Part shown: one piece after another, positions 55,448 to 64,000 of the stretch | How positions within the stretch are numbered: position 1 is the stretch's first letter | Layout: each line of letters starts with the position of its first letter | Assembly (NCBI RefSeq): GCF_003268005.1 | Contig: NZ_CP014213.1 | Location: forward strand, 558,001 to 622,000 | Direction: 5' to 3' | DNA length: 64,000 nt | DNA from: Methanosphaera sp. BMS | GTDB lineage: Archaea > Methanobacteriota > Methanobacteria > Methanobacteriales > Methanobacteriaceae | The notes under the pieces: model-generated | What the model was told of the DNA's origin: nothing | Databases searched by the model: none | What the model saw: only the letters and a program-made list of their open reading frames with translations | Made by a program: the position numbers and the translations under genes

Positions 55448-58400
55448 ATGAAAGAAAAAACCTCCTGGCAACAAAGATATTGGTTAAACTGCTTAAAGAA
55501 TATCGTTCCCACTAAACGATTGAATAAGGCAATTGATTATGCAGATACCCATGAAATCATCGATATGAAAGTGGAGGACAATCACTTTACGGCTAAGATT
55601 ATACATGATGAGAATAATGTTTTTGGTTGTGAAATTATTTTAAAAAAGTTTACGGACACTGAAAAAAGCGTTATTAATACCATTAAATCTCAGAGTAAAT
55701 ATATGAAGGATATAGAGGAGAATATATTTACCGAAGAATTTCATAAAGAATTATATAAAAATAGGATAAACATATTTCCATCATCCATAATTAGCATAGA
55801 TATGAATTGTGATTGCAACAAGAACAAAACATTATGTAATCATATCTTATCATTAATGTATAAACTAACATTTGAATTGGAGGATAATCCCTTTTTATTA
55901 TTTGAATTAAAAGGTTATCAGTTATCATCATCTTCATATAAGCAAGGCAGTCAAAACAAATATGATGACAAACAGGAAGAACACGATGATACATATAAAA
56001 ATAATTCAGAAGAAAGTGAAGACACAAAAAATACCATGGATTCACAAGAAACCATTTCTAATGATAACACTATGGGAATTAAAGATATTGAACACCTATT
56101 CTATAACAACTATCTAATCAACAATAACAGTACCAGTCATATATCCTTAGACAACATACCCGATTTATACACCCAAACAGTAAATATGTTGAATAATCAG
56201 GAGTTCATAGATGAAGATATGGAGTTATTCCTGGAAAAATTATTCAATAACTTAGATAAATACATAAATAATGATATAAAATATCATAAATTAAACAAGA
56301 ATTACTATAATGATTTTATCTACACGCCACATCAAAACAGGAATCAGAAACATACCTCAATCTTCTTTGACTATAAATGGGGTCATGTAGATAAATGGAC
56401 AAATTTTTCCATCAACATAAACAGTAACTACAGTATTTCAACAATTGATGTCGGAATAAAAAGTAATTTCAACAAATACAAATCATCAAAACTGCTGTTT
56501 GGATTTCTCGTAGAATACAATAAGGCTATTGACAAACCATTAGGTAATCTGTTTAACTTTTTAGATAAATTATACTTAACAACACTGGAACTGATTAAAA
56601 AACATGCCATAATGCCGGAGATATTTAAGTTCAACGACAAATATAAAATCAGGTGGATTCCGGCAGTATACAATCGATTGATATCCAATCTGATGGGACA
56701 ATTAGCCATGTCATGTCCGGAGTATCTGTTGACATTCAACCGTATGAGAGTAAACAGTGAAAATCAAATCATTACATTCATCAGCATAATAATCGATGGA
56801 CTTATTAAGTCATACATTGACACTCTAAATAAAAAAGAACAAAACAGATTATTATCAAAGCATATTTATGCATTGTTTTTAGGTGAAAGTAAGAAAATAA
56901 ACGTGATACAAAATATCAAAGGTATAAATAATCTTCTTGCATTTAAGGAAGATAAGAAATATAACTATGAACTGTTCATATACATCAGACAACTTGAAGA
57001 CTCATTCAAATTGGATGTTAAAGTAAGCATTGAAGATGATAAGAAAGTAAATATCAATAGGCTATTGAAGGATACAGTTGATGATAAATTAAAAAGGCAA
57101 CTTGAAAATGATCTTAACGTTATAAATCAAATTATCCCATCTGATAATAGAATAAAAAACAATAAAGAGGATATGCTTCTTACAACCAATCAGTTTACAG
57201 AATTCTTTAATAAAAGCATACCCCTACTTGAAAATATGGGCGTGAAAATAATACTTCCAAAGAGTCTTAAACGCTTATGGCATCCAAAACTGGTATTGAA
57301 TATCAATGAAAACAGGAGCGATAATTCTTATCTATCACTGGAGAATATAATGGACTTTGACTGGAAAGTAGCTATCGGGGATGAAAATTATTCATTAAAT
57401 GAATTTAAAAGACTTTCAGAAGAAAATAAAAGCTTGATTAAAGTATCCAATGACTATGTTATCATGGACTATAATGATGTATTGAACATTTTAAAACAGA
57501 TGAACAATCTTCCTGATAAACTTGACAATATGGAGTTAATCAAATCCATGCTTACCGGTCAATTTGATGAGATAACGGTAAACGTTGATAGTCAGTTTAA
57601 AAATAGGTTATTTAACAACCAAATAATACAGGATGATAAGCTTCCAAAACATCTTAATGCCGACCTTAGGGATTATCAGATAACAGGATATAATTGGCTA
57701 AAACAGAATTATATGCTGGGATTTGGTTCAATCCTTGCCGATGATATGGGTCTTGGAAAAACACTACAGGTATTGACATTAATAGAATACTTAAAAGAAG
57801 AGGATGTGCTCAATGATAGTAAAGTATTGGTGGTTGCACCTACAGGTTTACTAATTAACTGGCAGATGGAAATAGAGAAGTTCACGCCAAAATTAAAGTC
57901 ACACATCTATCATGGTAGCGATAGAATTATAGGGGATGATGAATTTGATATTCTCATTACATCATATGGTATCATAAGACAGGACTTGAAAATATTGAAT
58001 AACATTGACTGGAACTTAATAGTCATAGACGAGGCCCAGAAGATTAAAAATCCATCAACTCAACAAACCAGGGCGGTCAAATCACTTAAATCCAAGAATA
58101 AAATCGCTTTAACAGGTACGCCTATTGAAAATAATCTATCGGAATACTGGAGTATATTCGACTTTGTTAACTATGGTTATCTGGGTAAGTTAAATGATTT
58201 TAAGAAATCATATCTAAACCCTATTGAAAAAGATGAAAATCCAGATTCATTAAACAGTCTTAAAACCATTACACAGCCATTTATACTTAGAAGATTAAAG
58301 ACTGATGATGATATCATACAAGATCTTCCTGATAAGATTACTAATGATTTGTATTGTAATTTATCCGCTAAACAGGCGGTTTTATATAATGAAACATTAA

Positions 58401-59071
58401 ATGCATATATGGATAATATTGAAAAACTTGAAAGCATCAATAGAAGAGGTAAAATATTTGAATTGATCAATTCGTTAAAGCAGATTTGTAATCATCCGGC
58501 ACAACTTACAAAATCACGTAATGTAAATATTAATGACTCTGGTAAGATGCAGTTGCTGATAAATACACTTGAATCAATCTTGGATAATGATGAGAAGGTA
58601 TTGATATTTACCCAATATGTTCAGATGGGTAAGATAATCAAGAAAGTCCTGGAGGATAAGTTTGATGAGGATGTTCTATTCCTGCATGGATCATTATCCC
58701 GCTATAAGAGGGATAAGCTAGTTAGAAAATTCCAGTCTGATGATGACTCCAGGATATTTATTTTATCCCTGAAGGCTGGAGGTACCGGCTTAAACCTTAC
58801 CGCTGCATGTAACGTTATTCATTATGACCTTTGGTGGAATCCTGCAGTTGAAAACCAGGCTACCGATAGGGCATATCGTATTGGACAGGATGTTAATGTA
58901 ATGGTGTATAGATTCATTACCACGGGTACATTTGAAGAACGCATCAATGATATGCTTGAAGATAAACAGGAGTTGGCTGATATTACAATAGGCAGTGGAG
59001 GTAAATTCATTACTGAAATGGATGATGATACGTTAAGACAATTGCTTAGATTAAGAAATAGGATAGACTAA
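55448..59071 (+). CDS. SNF2-family DNA helicase/translocase with N-terminal SWIM zinc finger (second copy)
   Basis: 1207 residues, a paralogue of 9402-12941 with the same order: SWIM motif with Cys121 and Cys123 then C-x-H, a long middle region, Walker A MGLGKT (Lys771), DEAQ (Asp861), GTPIENNLSEYWS, AGGTGLNLT and ATDRAYRIGQ. An acidic, Asp/Glu/Ser/Thr-rich insert near residue 165-205 is not in the first copy. The C-terminal 250 residues are closely alike, while the N-terminal third has diverged strongly. Start ATG 55448 lacks a clear ribosome-binding site. It is divergent from azlCD. Confidence 0.93.
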   Translation: MKEKTSWQQRYWLNCLKNIVPTKRLNKAIDYADTHEIIDMKVEDNHFTAKIIHDENNVFGCEIILKKFTDTEKSVINTIKSQSKYMKDIEENIFTEEFHKELYKNRINIFPSSIISIDMNCDCNKNKTLCNHILSLMYKLTFELEDNPFLLFELKGYQLSSSSYKQGSQNKYDDKQEEHDDTYKNNSEESEDTKNTMDSQETISNDNTMGIKDIEHLFYNNYLINNNSTSHISLDNIPDLYTQTVNMLNNQEFIDEDMELFLEKLFNNLDKYINNDIKYHKLNKNYYNDFIYTPHQNRNQKHTSIFFDYKWGHVDKWTNFSININSNYSISTIDVGIKSNFNKYKSSKLLFGFLVEYNKAIDKPLGNLFNFLDKLYLTTLELIKKHAIMPEIFKFNDKYKIRWIPAVYNRLISNLMGQLAMSCPEYLLTFNRMRVNSENQIITFISIIIDGLIKSYIDTLNKKEQNRLLSKHIYALFLGESKKINVIQNIKGINNLLAFKEDKKYNYELFIYIRQLEDSFKLDVKVSIEDDKKVNINRLLKDTVDDKLKRQLENDLNVINQIIPSDNRIKNNKEDMLLTTNQFTEFFNKSIPLLENMGVKIILPKSLKRLWHPKLVLNINENRSDNSYLSLENIMDFDWKVAIGDENYSLNEFKRLSEENKSLIKVSNDYVIMDYNDVLNILKQMNNLPDKLDNMELIKSMLTGQFDEITVNVDSQFKNRLFNNQIIQDDKLPKHLNADLRDYQITGYNWLKQNYMLGFGSILADDMGLGKTLQVLTLIEYLKEEDVLNDSKVLVVAPTGLLINWQMEIEKFTPKLKSHIYHGSDRIIGDDEFDILITSYGIIRQDLKILNNIDWNLIVIDEAQKIKNPSTQQTRAVKSLKSKNKIALTGTPIENNLSEYWSIFDFVNYGYLGKLNDFKKSYLNPIEKDENPDSLNSLKTITQPFILRRLKTDDDIIQDLPDKITNDLYCNLSAKQAVLYNETLNAYMDNIEKLESINRRGKIFELINSLKQICNHPAQLTKSRNVNINDSGKMQLLINTLESILDNDEKVLIFTQYVQMGKIIKKVLEDKFDEDVLFLHGSLSRYKRDKLVRKFQSDDDSRIFILSLKAGGTGLNLTAACNVIHYDLWWNPAVENQATDRAYRIGQDVNVMVYRFITTGTFEERINDMLEDKQELADITIGSGGKFITEMDDDTLRQLLRLRNRID

Positions 59072-59178
59072 ATTATCTTGAAACGGAATAAAATTGATAG
59101 TAATATATGTATTGAATTTATTTGAAAATCAGTTTCTTAGAAAGGGGGTTAGGTTAAAGTTATAAATTAACTTTGTAC

Positions 59179-59352
59179 TTATGTTTGTGAGATAGCATCT
59201 ACAGGACATGCTTCAGCACATAATCCACAGCCTACACATGCTGCTTCATCGATTACGTGTGGGTTTCCTTCTGCGATACAGTTTGTTGGACATGCTTGCA
59301 TACATAATCCACAAGCTACACAATTATCTCCTATTTTGTATGGGTTTGCCAT
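59179..59352 (-). CDS. 2[4Fe-4S] ferredoxin
   Basis: 57 residues. Two full cluster motifs C-x2-C-x2-C-x3-C-P are present: CVACGLCMQACP and CVGCGLCAEACP. The N-terminus is MANPYKIGDN and the C-terminus VDAISQT. The ATG is preceded by AGGTGA 6 bases upstream. It is a clostridial-type low-potential electron carrier used by methanogenic oxidoreductases. It converges with the SNF2 gene (gap about 107 bases). Confidence 0.95.
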   Translation of the reverse strand: MANPYKIGDNCVACGLCMQACPTNCIAEGNPHVIDEAACVGCGLCAEACPVDAISQT

Positions 59353-60178
59353 TATAAATCACCTATTAAATTTTATTTTTTAATATATACGAATTTATTG
59401 CGCAATATTAAAAGTATACTTTTATTGTTATTTAACTATCTAATTTTCATAATATATAAATATCTTTCTTTTTAGGTTTAACTAACTTTTTTAATACTTC
59501 TTTAAATAACTTGATTTGAATATACAACAGGTTCTAAAATTAAATAAGTAAATTAAAGGGTTTAGCAGATAGTGGATTATCGAAATACGCTCAGATAAAA
59601 AAATTAAAAAAAATATGTTTTTTATTTAAGGTATGTAGACATTATAAGAAATATGATTGATAAAATGATAATCCTCAAGTAAATAAAAATATTAACCAGA
59701 TGATAATATTCATCTTATAATGAATGTAAAGCGGATCATGTATGTTGACATTTTACAATTATGTTAAATTATTAATCTTACAGTAATTAACAATGAAAAT
59801 AAGTTGTTATTGATAGGTCCATCAACAATATACTATGATTATTATTGTAATTTCGGTGAATAAAATAATAGATAGGGGAATTAAATATTTAATTTATCTA
59901 TTATATAGAAAACTATATTATAATACCAAATAGTAGTATTTTGTATATTTAATATTGATTATAATATTCATATCAATTTTTATTTGAAATATAAAATCAA
60001 TAATTAATTTATTGGTAATTGAAAACAATCACTATATTTATTAAGAGTTAATTATAAATATTTAAATGATATTATAAAAGTAATATTTGAACAAAATACT
60101 TATTTCATAAGGATATTTCAATATTAGACATGTTTATAATATCATTTCTAAAAAAAAAAATTAAATATCAAAGGTATA
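59353..60178. other. Long AT-rich stretch without genes, contains an imperfect palindrome
   Basis: No ORF or RNA gene is seen. The strongest structure is at 59867-59902: AATAGATA and TATCTATT enclose the 16-base palindrome AATTAAATATTTAATT with an unpaired GGGG on one side. A second, smaller stem AGATGA / TCATCT lies near 59699-59716. Promoter elements of the ferredoxin and of the repeat-protein gene should be at the two ends. Confidence 0.5.
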
Positions 60179-60179
60179 T

Positions 60180-62120
60180 ATGATGAATAGAAAAACTAAA
60201 GGATGTTTGGTTTTTTTAATGCTATTGTTTTTAACAATAGGTGCCGTTAGTGCAGCTGACGTATCTGATGATTCATCAGCCGATACAGTAACCGCTACAG
60301 AACCATCATCCTCAGACAATGTTGTTTCTACAGCATCAGCCAATGATAACTCCAACAGTAAAGTTAGTTCAACGGGTTCACAGAAAAATTTGAAAACTGC
60401 AAATGACGTTACAGATAACATCATTAGTACTTATGATAAGAACATAAATACTACCGGTGTTGATTTAAAAATCACACCAAGTGCAGACTCTAATTCCGTG
60501 AACATCTCAGTTAATGTAGAAAATTTAAACTACTCAGACTATGAAACAACAGCTTTTGAGTTCTCTGACTTGGATTTAAACATTATCCCTAGTAAAGAAC
60601 CACAAACTATTAACTTAACAATAGATATGTCTAGTTTAAATATCACTGACTTTGAGAAGTATAAATTAAATTTAACCGGTCTTGATTTTTCATTACTACC
60701 TAGTGAGGATTCATCAAGTCTTAATTTATCACTTCTACTGTCAACATTAAACTATACTCAGTTCGACACTAGATATTTTGATTTTTCAGACTTGAATTTA
60801 TCAATTATACCTAGTTTGGATTCATCAAGTCTTTACGTATCAGTTTTATTACCTAGCTTAAGGATTATAAACTATGGAGTAGATGCATTGAATCTATCTG
60901 ATCTTGATTTAAAAATCAATATTCCAGATACAAAATCAACAGATCTTACCATAGACATAGTCATGTCTGGTTTAAACTATACCGACTTTAAAGACAAATT
61001 TTTGAATATAACTGATGTTAATGTATCATTAACTCCGATTACAGGTTCATCAAACCTTAATTCATCTGCGTCAATAGCTAATATTAACTACAGTGGATTA
61101 GAATCTGATAAGTTTGACATACCAGCATTTAATATTAGTGGTATAAACTTTACTAACTTTAACGTTACAGGATTAGATTTATCAGATATGAAATTACCTG
61201 ATTTCACATCAAGTTTTGATTTATCAAGTCTTAACTTATCCAGCCTTGTAGACCTTTTAGGTTCTGGATATGATGCAAGCAGTTATAGAATACCTATTAA
61301 TTCCAGTGGTTTAGATTTGGAAAATGTAGACTTTTCTGCTATGAATGTTTCTGGTTTGGACTTTTCAAACTTCAACATAACAGAAATGTTATCTGGTTTA
61401 AATTTAAATTCCAGTACTTTTAACTTAAGCGGAATGAACTTATCTGACATGGATTTATCTAGTTTAAATTTAACAGGTCTTAACTTGTCAAATATTAACT
61501 TATCAAGTTTATTAGATAATCTTAATATGTCAGCTTTAAATTCAAGCTTATTTAACTCAACTGGTATGGATTTATCAAACTTGAATTTATCCGATCTAAA
61601 TATGTCTAATTTATTTAATGAATTAGACCTAGGAAACTTTGATTTAGGTAGTTTAATGGGTGGATTTAACCTTTCAAGCCTTAATTTAACAGATCTTCTC
61701 AAGAACTTTAACTTGACAGATTTATTAAATGGCTTATTCAACAAGGAAAATCAGACAACTCAAGAAAAAATAATAAATCATAAATTAATACCTAAAGCTA
61801 CACCAAAACAAATCAATAAAGTAGCAAAATCAGGCAAAACATTTACTGTAAAAAGAGCTTCAGACAATAAGGTTATCTGTCAATCCAATGTGTTTACTTT
61901 AGGTGACTTGAATACATTATTTGATCTTGATTTCACAAATGGACATTTAAAAGTCTTAATTGATGGTGAAGTAGTATTTGATGGTGATGTAAAAGGAGAC
62001 TTATCACAAGTAATATTTGAAATTATTGAAAAGTTCCTGGGAGAACATGAAATAAAAGTAGAATTTACTGGTGCTGATGGACAATTAAACACTTATAAAG
62101 AAACAATAATAATTGAATAA
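60180..62120 (+). CDS. Secreted repeat protein: about 45-residue repeats, then Leu/Asn/Ser pentapeptide-like repeats, then a conserved C-terminal domain
   Basis: 646 residues. A signal peptide (KGCLVFLMLLFLTIGAVSA) is followed by a Ser/Thr/Asp spacer. About residues 90-320 are repeats of some 45 residues (recurring FSDLDLNIIPS and NLSxxLSSLNYTDF). About residues 320-520 are short repeats of SGLNLSxx/DLSSLN type, related to pentapeptide repeats that form a beta-helix. About residues 535-646 are a folded domain (VKRASDN, FTNGHLKVLIDGEVVFDG, FEIIEKFLGEHEIKVEFTG) also found in the next gene. There is no membrane anchor. The family is unrecognised. An extracellular structural or binding protein is likely. 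Confidence 0.8.
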   Translation: MMNRKTKGCLVFLMLLFLTIGAVSAADVSDDSSADTVTATEPSSSDNVVSTASANDNSNSKVSSTGSQKNLKTANDVTDNIISTYDKNINTTGVDLKITPSADSNSVNISVNVENLNYSDYETTAFEFSDLDLNIIPSKEPQTINLTIDMSSLNITDFEKYKLNLTGLDFSLLPSEDSSSLNLSLLLSTLNYTQFDTRYFDFSDLNLSIIPSLDSSSLYVSVLLPSLRIINYGVDALNLSDLDLKINIPDTKSTDLTIDIVMSGLNYTDFKDKFLNITDVNVSLTPITGSSNLNSSASIANINYSGLESDKFDIPAFNISGINFTNFNVTGLDLSDMKLPDFTSSFDLSSLNLSSLVDLLGSGYDASSYRIPINSSGLDLENVDFSAMNVSGLDFSNFNITEMLSGLNLNSSTFNLSGMNLSDMDLSSLNLTGLNLSNINLSSLLDNLNMSALNSSLFNSTGMDLSNLNLSDLNMSNLFNELDLGNFDLGSLMGGFNLSSLNLTDLLKNFNLTDLLNGLFNKENQTTQEKIINHKLIPKATPKQINKVAKSGKTFTVKRASDNKVICQSNVFTLGDLNTLFDLDFTNGHLKVLIDGEVVFDGDVKGDLSQVIFEIIEKFLGEHEIKVEFTGADGQLNTYKETIIIE

Positions 62121-62578
62121 ATATTTCAATTATTTTTTTTATATTTTTTTTTAAACTATATTCATAACTAATTATTTCTTCTATTGATTTATACTAATAT
62201 AAAACCAATTTTATTTTAATATTAAGATATTGATAACTAATTTTATACTTATTATATATTTTTCAATAATTTAAATTTGTTAATATATTTCTGATTTAAA
62301 TGGAATACTCTCTTTTTGTATAATTATAAAATTGAAAAAGGTGATTTTGACTATGTTTATTAAAAATTACTAGTTTTATCTAAAATTTTACATAAAAACA
62401 TAACGATTAAAATCAAATCTTTATTATATACAACTAAAAATAACACATCTTAATTTTCGTATTTTTATATTTTATACTTTTTTCTAAGTCCTTTTTTATA
62501 TATGAATGCCTATTTTTATTAAATAAAAGTTATAACTTTATATAGTTTTTTAAAGAATATAATAAATGGAGGTATATA
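62121..62578. other. AT-rich intergenic stretch with a short palindrome before the Met-rich gene
   Basis: There are T-runs at 62131-62151 (terminator-like) and otherwise low-complexity A/T. The 14-base palindrome AAAGTTATAACTTT at 62526-62539 is 40 bases before the ATG, where a promoter or operator would be. Nothing else is seen. Confidence 0.45.
62526..62539. promoter_or_regulatory. 14-base palindrome, candidate operator/promoter element
   Basis: A perfect palindrome located 40 bases upstream of ATG 62579, at the expected position of a TATA/start region. A/T palindromes are frequent by chance in such DNA, so the call is weak. Confidence 0.3.
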
Positions 62579-63553
62579 ATGTCAAAAAAATTGTTAATAA
62601 GTGTATTATTATTAATATGTTTCGTAACTCTAGCTAGTGTTAGTGCTGCAGATAACAGTTCAGAAGATTCTGTGGCAACTGATAGCAGTACAGCTGATTC
62701 TAATGCACCTAGTACAGGAAACATTTTTAATACAAATGGAAATGAAAACTCCCAGTCAACTGGTGGTTTTTCAATGGGTAACATGAGTGGTATGAACATG
62801 TCAGATATGATGTCTGGAATGAATATGTCAGATATGATGTCCGGTATGAACATGAGTGGTATGAACTTCTCTGGAATGAATATGTCAGATATGATGTCTG
62901 GTATGAACATGTCTGGAATGAACTTCTCTGGAATGAACATGTCCGGTATGAATATGTCAGATATGATGTCTGGTATGAACATGAGTGGTATGAACTTCTC
63001 TGGTATGAATATGTCAGATATGATGTCTGGTATGAACATGAGTGGTATGAACTTCTCTGGAATGAACATGTCCGATATGATACCAGGTATGAATATGTCT
63101 GATTTAATACCAGGTATGAACACAACCACAAATGATACAACACCAGAAGCTAGTCCAAGTAACGCTGATCAAAGTCAGGGAAATTCCCAACCAGCACCAA
63201 CTGCTCAAAAACAGAAAGTTGTTAAACAAAATCCAACAAAAACAACTAACAACCAACAGAAAGTATATAAAACACATACTATCAAAAAAGCTAGTGACAA
63301 TAGTGTAGTATATCAAGGAAACTCATTGACACTAGATGCAATAAACAAAATATTCGGTCAAAATATAGCTAATGGACATTTAGTAGTCTTCATGGATGGT
63401 CAGGTAGTATTCAATGGTACTGTAACTGATGATTTATCATTTACCATACTACAGTTCATTGAACAATATCTTGGTAATCATAACATTAAAATAGAATTTA
63501 CTGATGCCAACAACAATACCAACACCTATGATGAAAATGTTATAATCGAATAA
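62579..63553 (+). CDS. Secreted Met-rich pentapeptide-repeat protein with conserved C-terminal domain
   Basis: 324 residues. A signal peptide (SKKLLISVLLLICFVTLASVSA) is followed by a spacer of about 40 residues. About residues 65-180 are repeats of the five-residue unit MN[MF]S[GD] (MNMSG, MNFSG, MNMSD), one Met in two or three positions. Then come Asn/Gln/Thr/Pro-rich sequence and, from about residue 225, the domain shared with 60180-62120 (IKKASDN, IANGHLVVFMDGQVVFNG, LQFIEQYLGNHNIKIEFTD). The unit fits the i-2/i/i+1 register of pentapeptide-repeat beta-helices with Met replacing Ala and Leu. The strong GGAGGT before ATG 62579 supports the start. Function is unknown; thioether-metal binding or oxidant quenching is conceivable. 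Confidence 0.85.
   Translation: MSKKLLISVLLLICFVTLASVSAADNSSEDSVATDSSTADSNAPSTGNIFNTNGNENSQSTGGFSMGNMSGMNMSDMMSGMNMSDMMSGMNMSGMNFSGMNMSDMMSGMNMSGMNFSGMNMSGMNMSDMMSGMNMSGMNFSGMNMSDMMSGMNMSGMNFSGMNMSDMIPGMNMSDLIPGMNTTTNDTTPEASPSNADQSQGNSQPAPTAQKQKVVKQNPTKTTNNQQKVYKTHTIKKASDNSVVYQGNSLTLDAINKIFGQNIANGHLVVFMDGQVVFNGTVTDDLSFTILQFIEQYLGNHNIKIEFTDANNNTNTYDENVIIE
62779..63120 (+). repeat. Coding DNA repeats encoding the MN[MF]S[GD] array
   Basis: Blocks built from ATGAACATGAGTGGT, ATGAACTTCTCTGGA and ATGAATATGTCAGATATGATG recur in a higher-order pattern of about 75-105 bases. Copies are nearly identical in sequence, so the array is recent and probably length-variable. Confidence 0.85.
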
Positions 63554-64000
63554 TTTCATCTCCATTTTTCATTTTTTTTAAATATTTTTTTTATTCAATA
63601 TTAAATTTAATAAATATGACTCTTGTTATTTTTCATCATATAAATTATTATTCTCTTTTTTATCATTAATACTTTTGTCCATCTTAATTTAGTATTACTT
63701 TTTTTATTTTAATTAATATTTATGATATTTATTTATATCATGTTGATGATATAATTTTTTGATGTTTCTTAAAAAAGTATTTTGTCAAATTGTCAAAAAG
63801 TGTTCACTTTTATAACACTATTTGTTCTCATACTACGAACAAACCATATGTTTTTACTTCGTTATACGGTAGTATAACGAACTAAAATTGCAACATCTAA
63901 CAATCCAAAAAAGTACCAAAAACAAAACCTTACAAAAACACCAAAAATCAACCACGACATATAGATGTAACATACCCAAAAATGAAAAGTAAAGAAAAAT
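63554..64000. other. AT-rich tail of the window with a cluster of three inverted repeats, then A/C-rich sequence
   Basis: No gene is seen. GTGTT (63800-63804) / AACAC (63814-63818), TTTGTTC (63821-63827) / GAACAAA (63837-63843) and a perfect 10-base stem TTCGTTATAC / GTATAACGAA (63858-63867, 63872-63881, loop GGTA) follow each other within 82 bases. After 63890 the + strand is A/C-rich and almost free of G, like the 3' halves of the transposase genes; this may be the edge of a feature beyond the window. Confidence 0.45.

Noticed and set aside
50030-63120. Arrays at 50030-50580 and 62779-63120 as CRISPR arrays
   Set aside because: The repeats are in-frame coding units with no unique spacers of constant length, and no cas gene is nearby.
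62530-63143. - strand ORFs over the Met-rich repeats (FIPDMFIPE-like and SYLTYSYQ-like)
   Set aside because: Shadows of the + strand coding repeats, with no ribosome-binding site.

Overview
The window is strongly AT-rich archaeal DNA, most consistent with a gut methanogen of the order Methanobacteriales (Methanosphaera or Methanobrevibacter; I lean to Methanosphaera but the sequence alone does not prove it). The evidence is an archaeal isoprenoid operon using isopentenyl phosphate kinase and ending in a GGPP synthase, an archaeal RNase J, a CCG-domain (HdrB-like) protein, CbiM, DUF4013 and DUF2284 proteins, large secreted adhesin-like and repeat proteins, and several genes of bacterial flavour (NRPS, Ung, Tag, CMD-flavodoxin-cupin).

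Region by region. 1-9175: the 3' part of a giant non-ribosomal peptide synthetase (T-C-A-T-C-A-T-reductase; the upstream part is off the window) with a MATE exporter 18 bases behind it. 9402-12941: a SWIM-SNF2 helicase. 13735-18943: mevalonate kinase, isopentenyl phosphate kinase, type 2 IPP isomerase, RNase J and GGPP synthase, tightly packed on the + strand. 19088-22485: a transposon patch, first a frameshifted IS1182-type transposase relic on the - strand, then a lone, apparently intact TnpB. 22884-28791: ferritin, an adhesin-like protein, and a CMD/flavodoxin/cupin cassette. 29077-34304: sugar-nucleotide dehydrogenase, fluoride channel, small HTH regulators and a pair of tandem 3-TM proteins that look like two halves of one transporter. 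35025-43701: HerA-like ATPase, flavin reductase, MalY-type aminotransferase, CbiM with a His-rich partner, SpoIIM, DUF2284 and an amino-acid ABC importer. 43962-55181: HAD phosphatase with a short UvrA-like ATPase, a TDT-family transporter, Ung, flavin reductase, an extremely acidic repeat protein, a CCG protein with Tag, flavodoxin, DUF4013 and AzlCD. 55448-59352: a second SWIM-SNF2 helicase and a 2[4Fe-4S] ferredoxin. 60180-63553: two tandem secreted repeat proteins, one made of Leu/Asn/Ser pentapeptide-like repeats and one of Met-Asn-Met-Ser-Gly repeats, sharing a C-terminal domain of about 95 residues. The last 450 bases carry a cluster of inverted repeats.

How genes work together: the NRPS and MATE should make and export a reductively released peptide; the isoprenoid operon supplies GGPP for archaeal lipids; CbiM plus the His-rich protein should import Ni or Co for methanogenesis cofactors; the SBP-permease-ATPase set imports an amino acid; AzlCD should export branched-chain amino acids.

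The least expected signals are (a) genes whose Shine-Dalgarno sequence sits correctly before an in-frame ATT or ATA rather than an ATG, best seen at azlC, (b) the Met-rich pentapeptide protein and its shared C-terminal domain, (c) the split 3-TM pair with a shared FGNIENL motif, and (d) the nested inverted-repeat element at 34380-34469.
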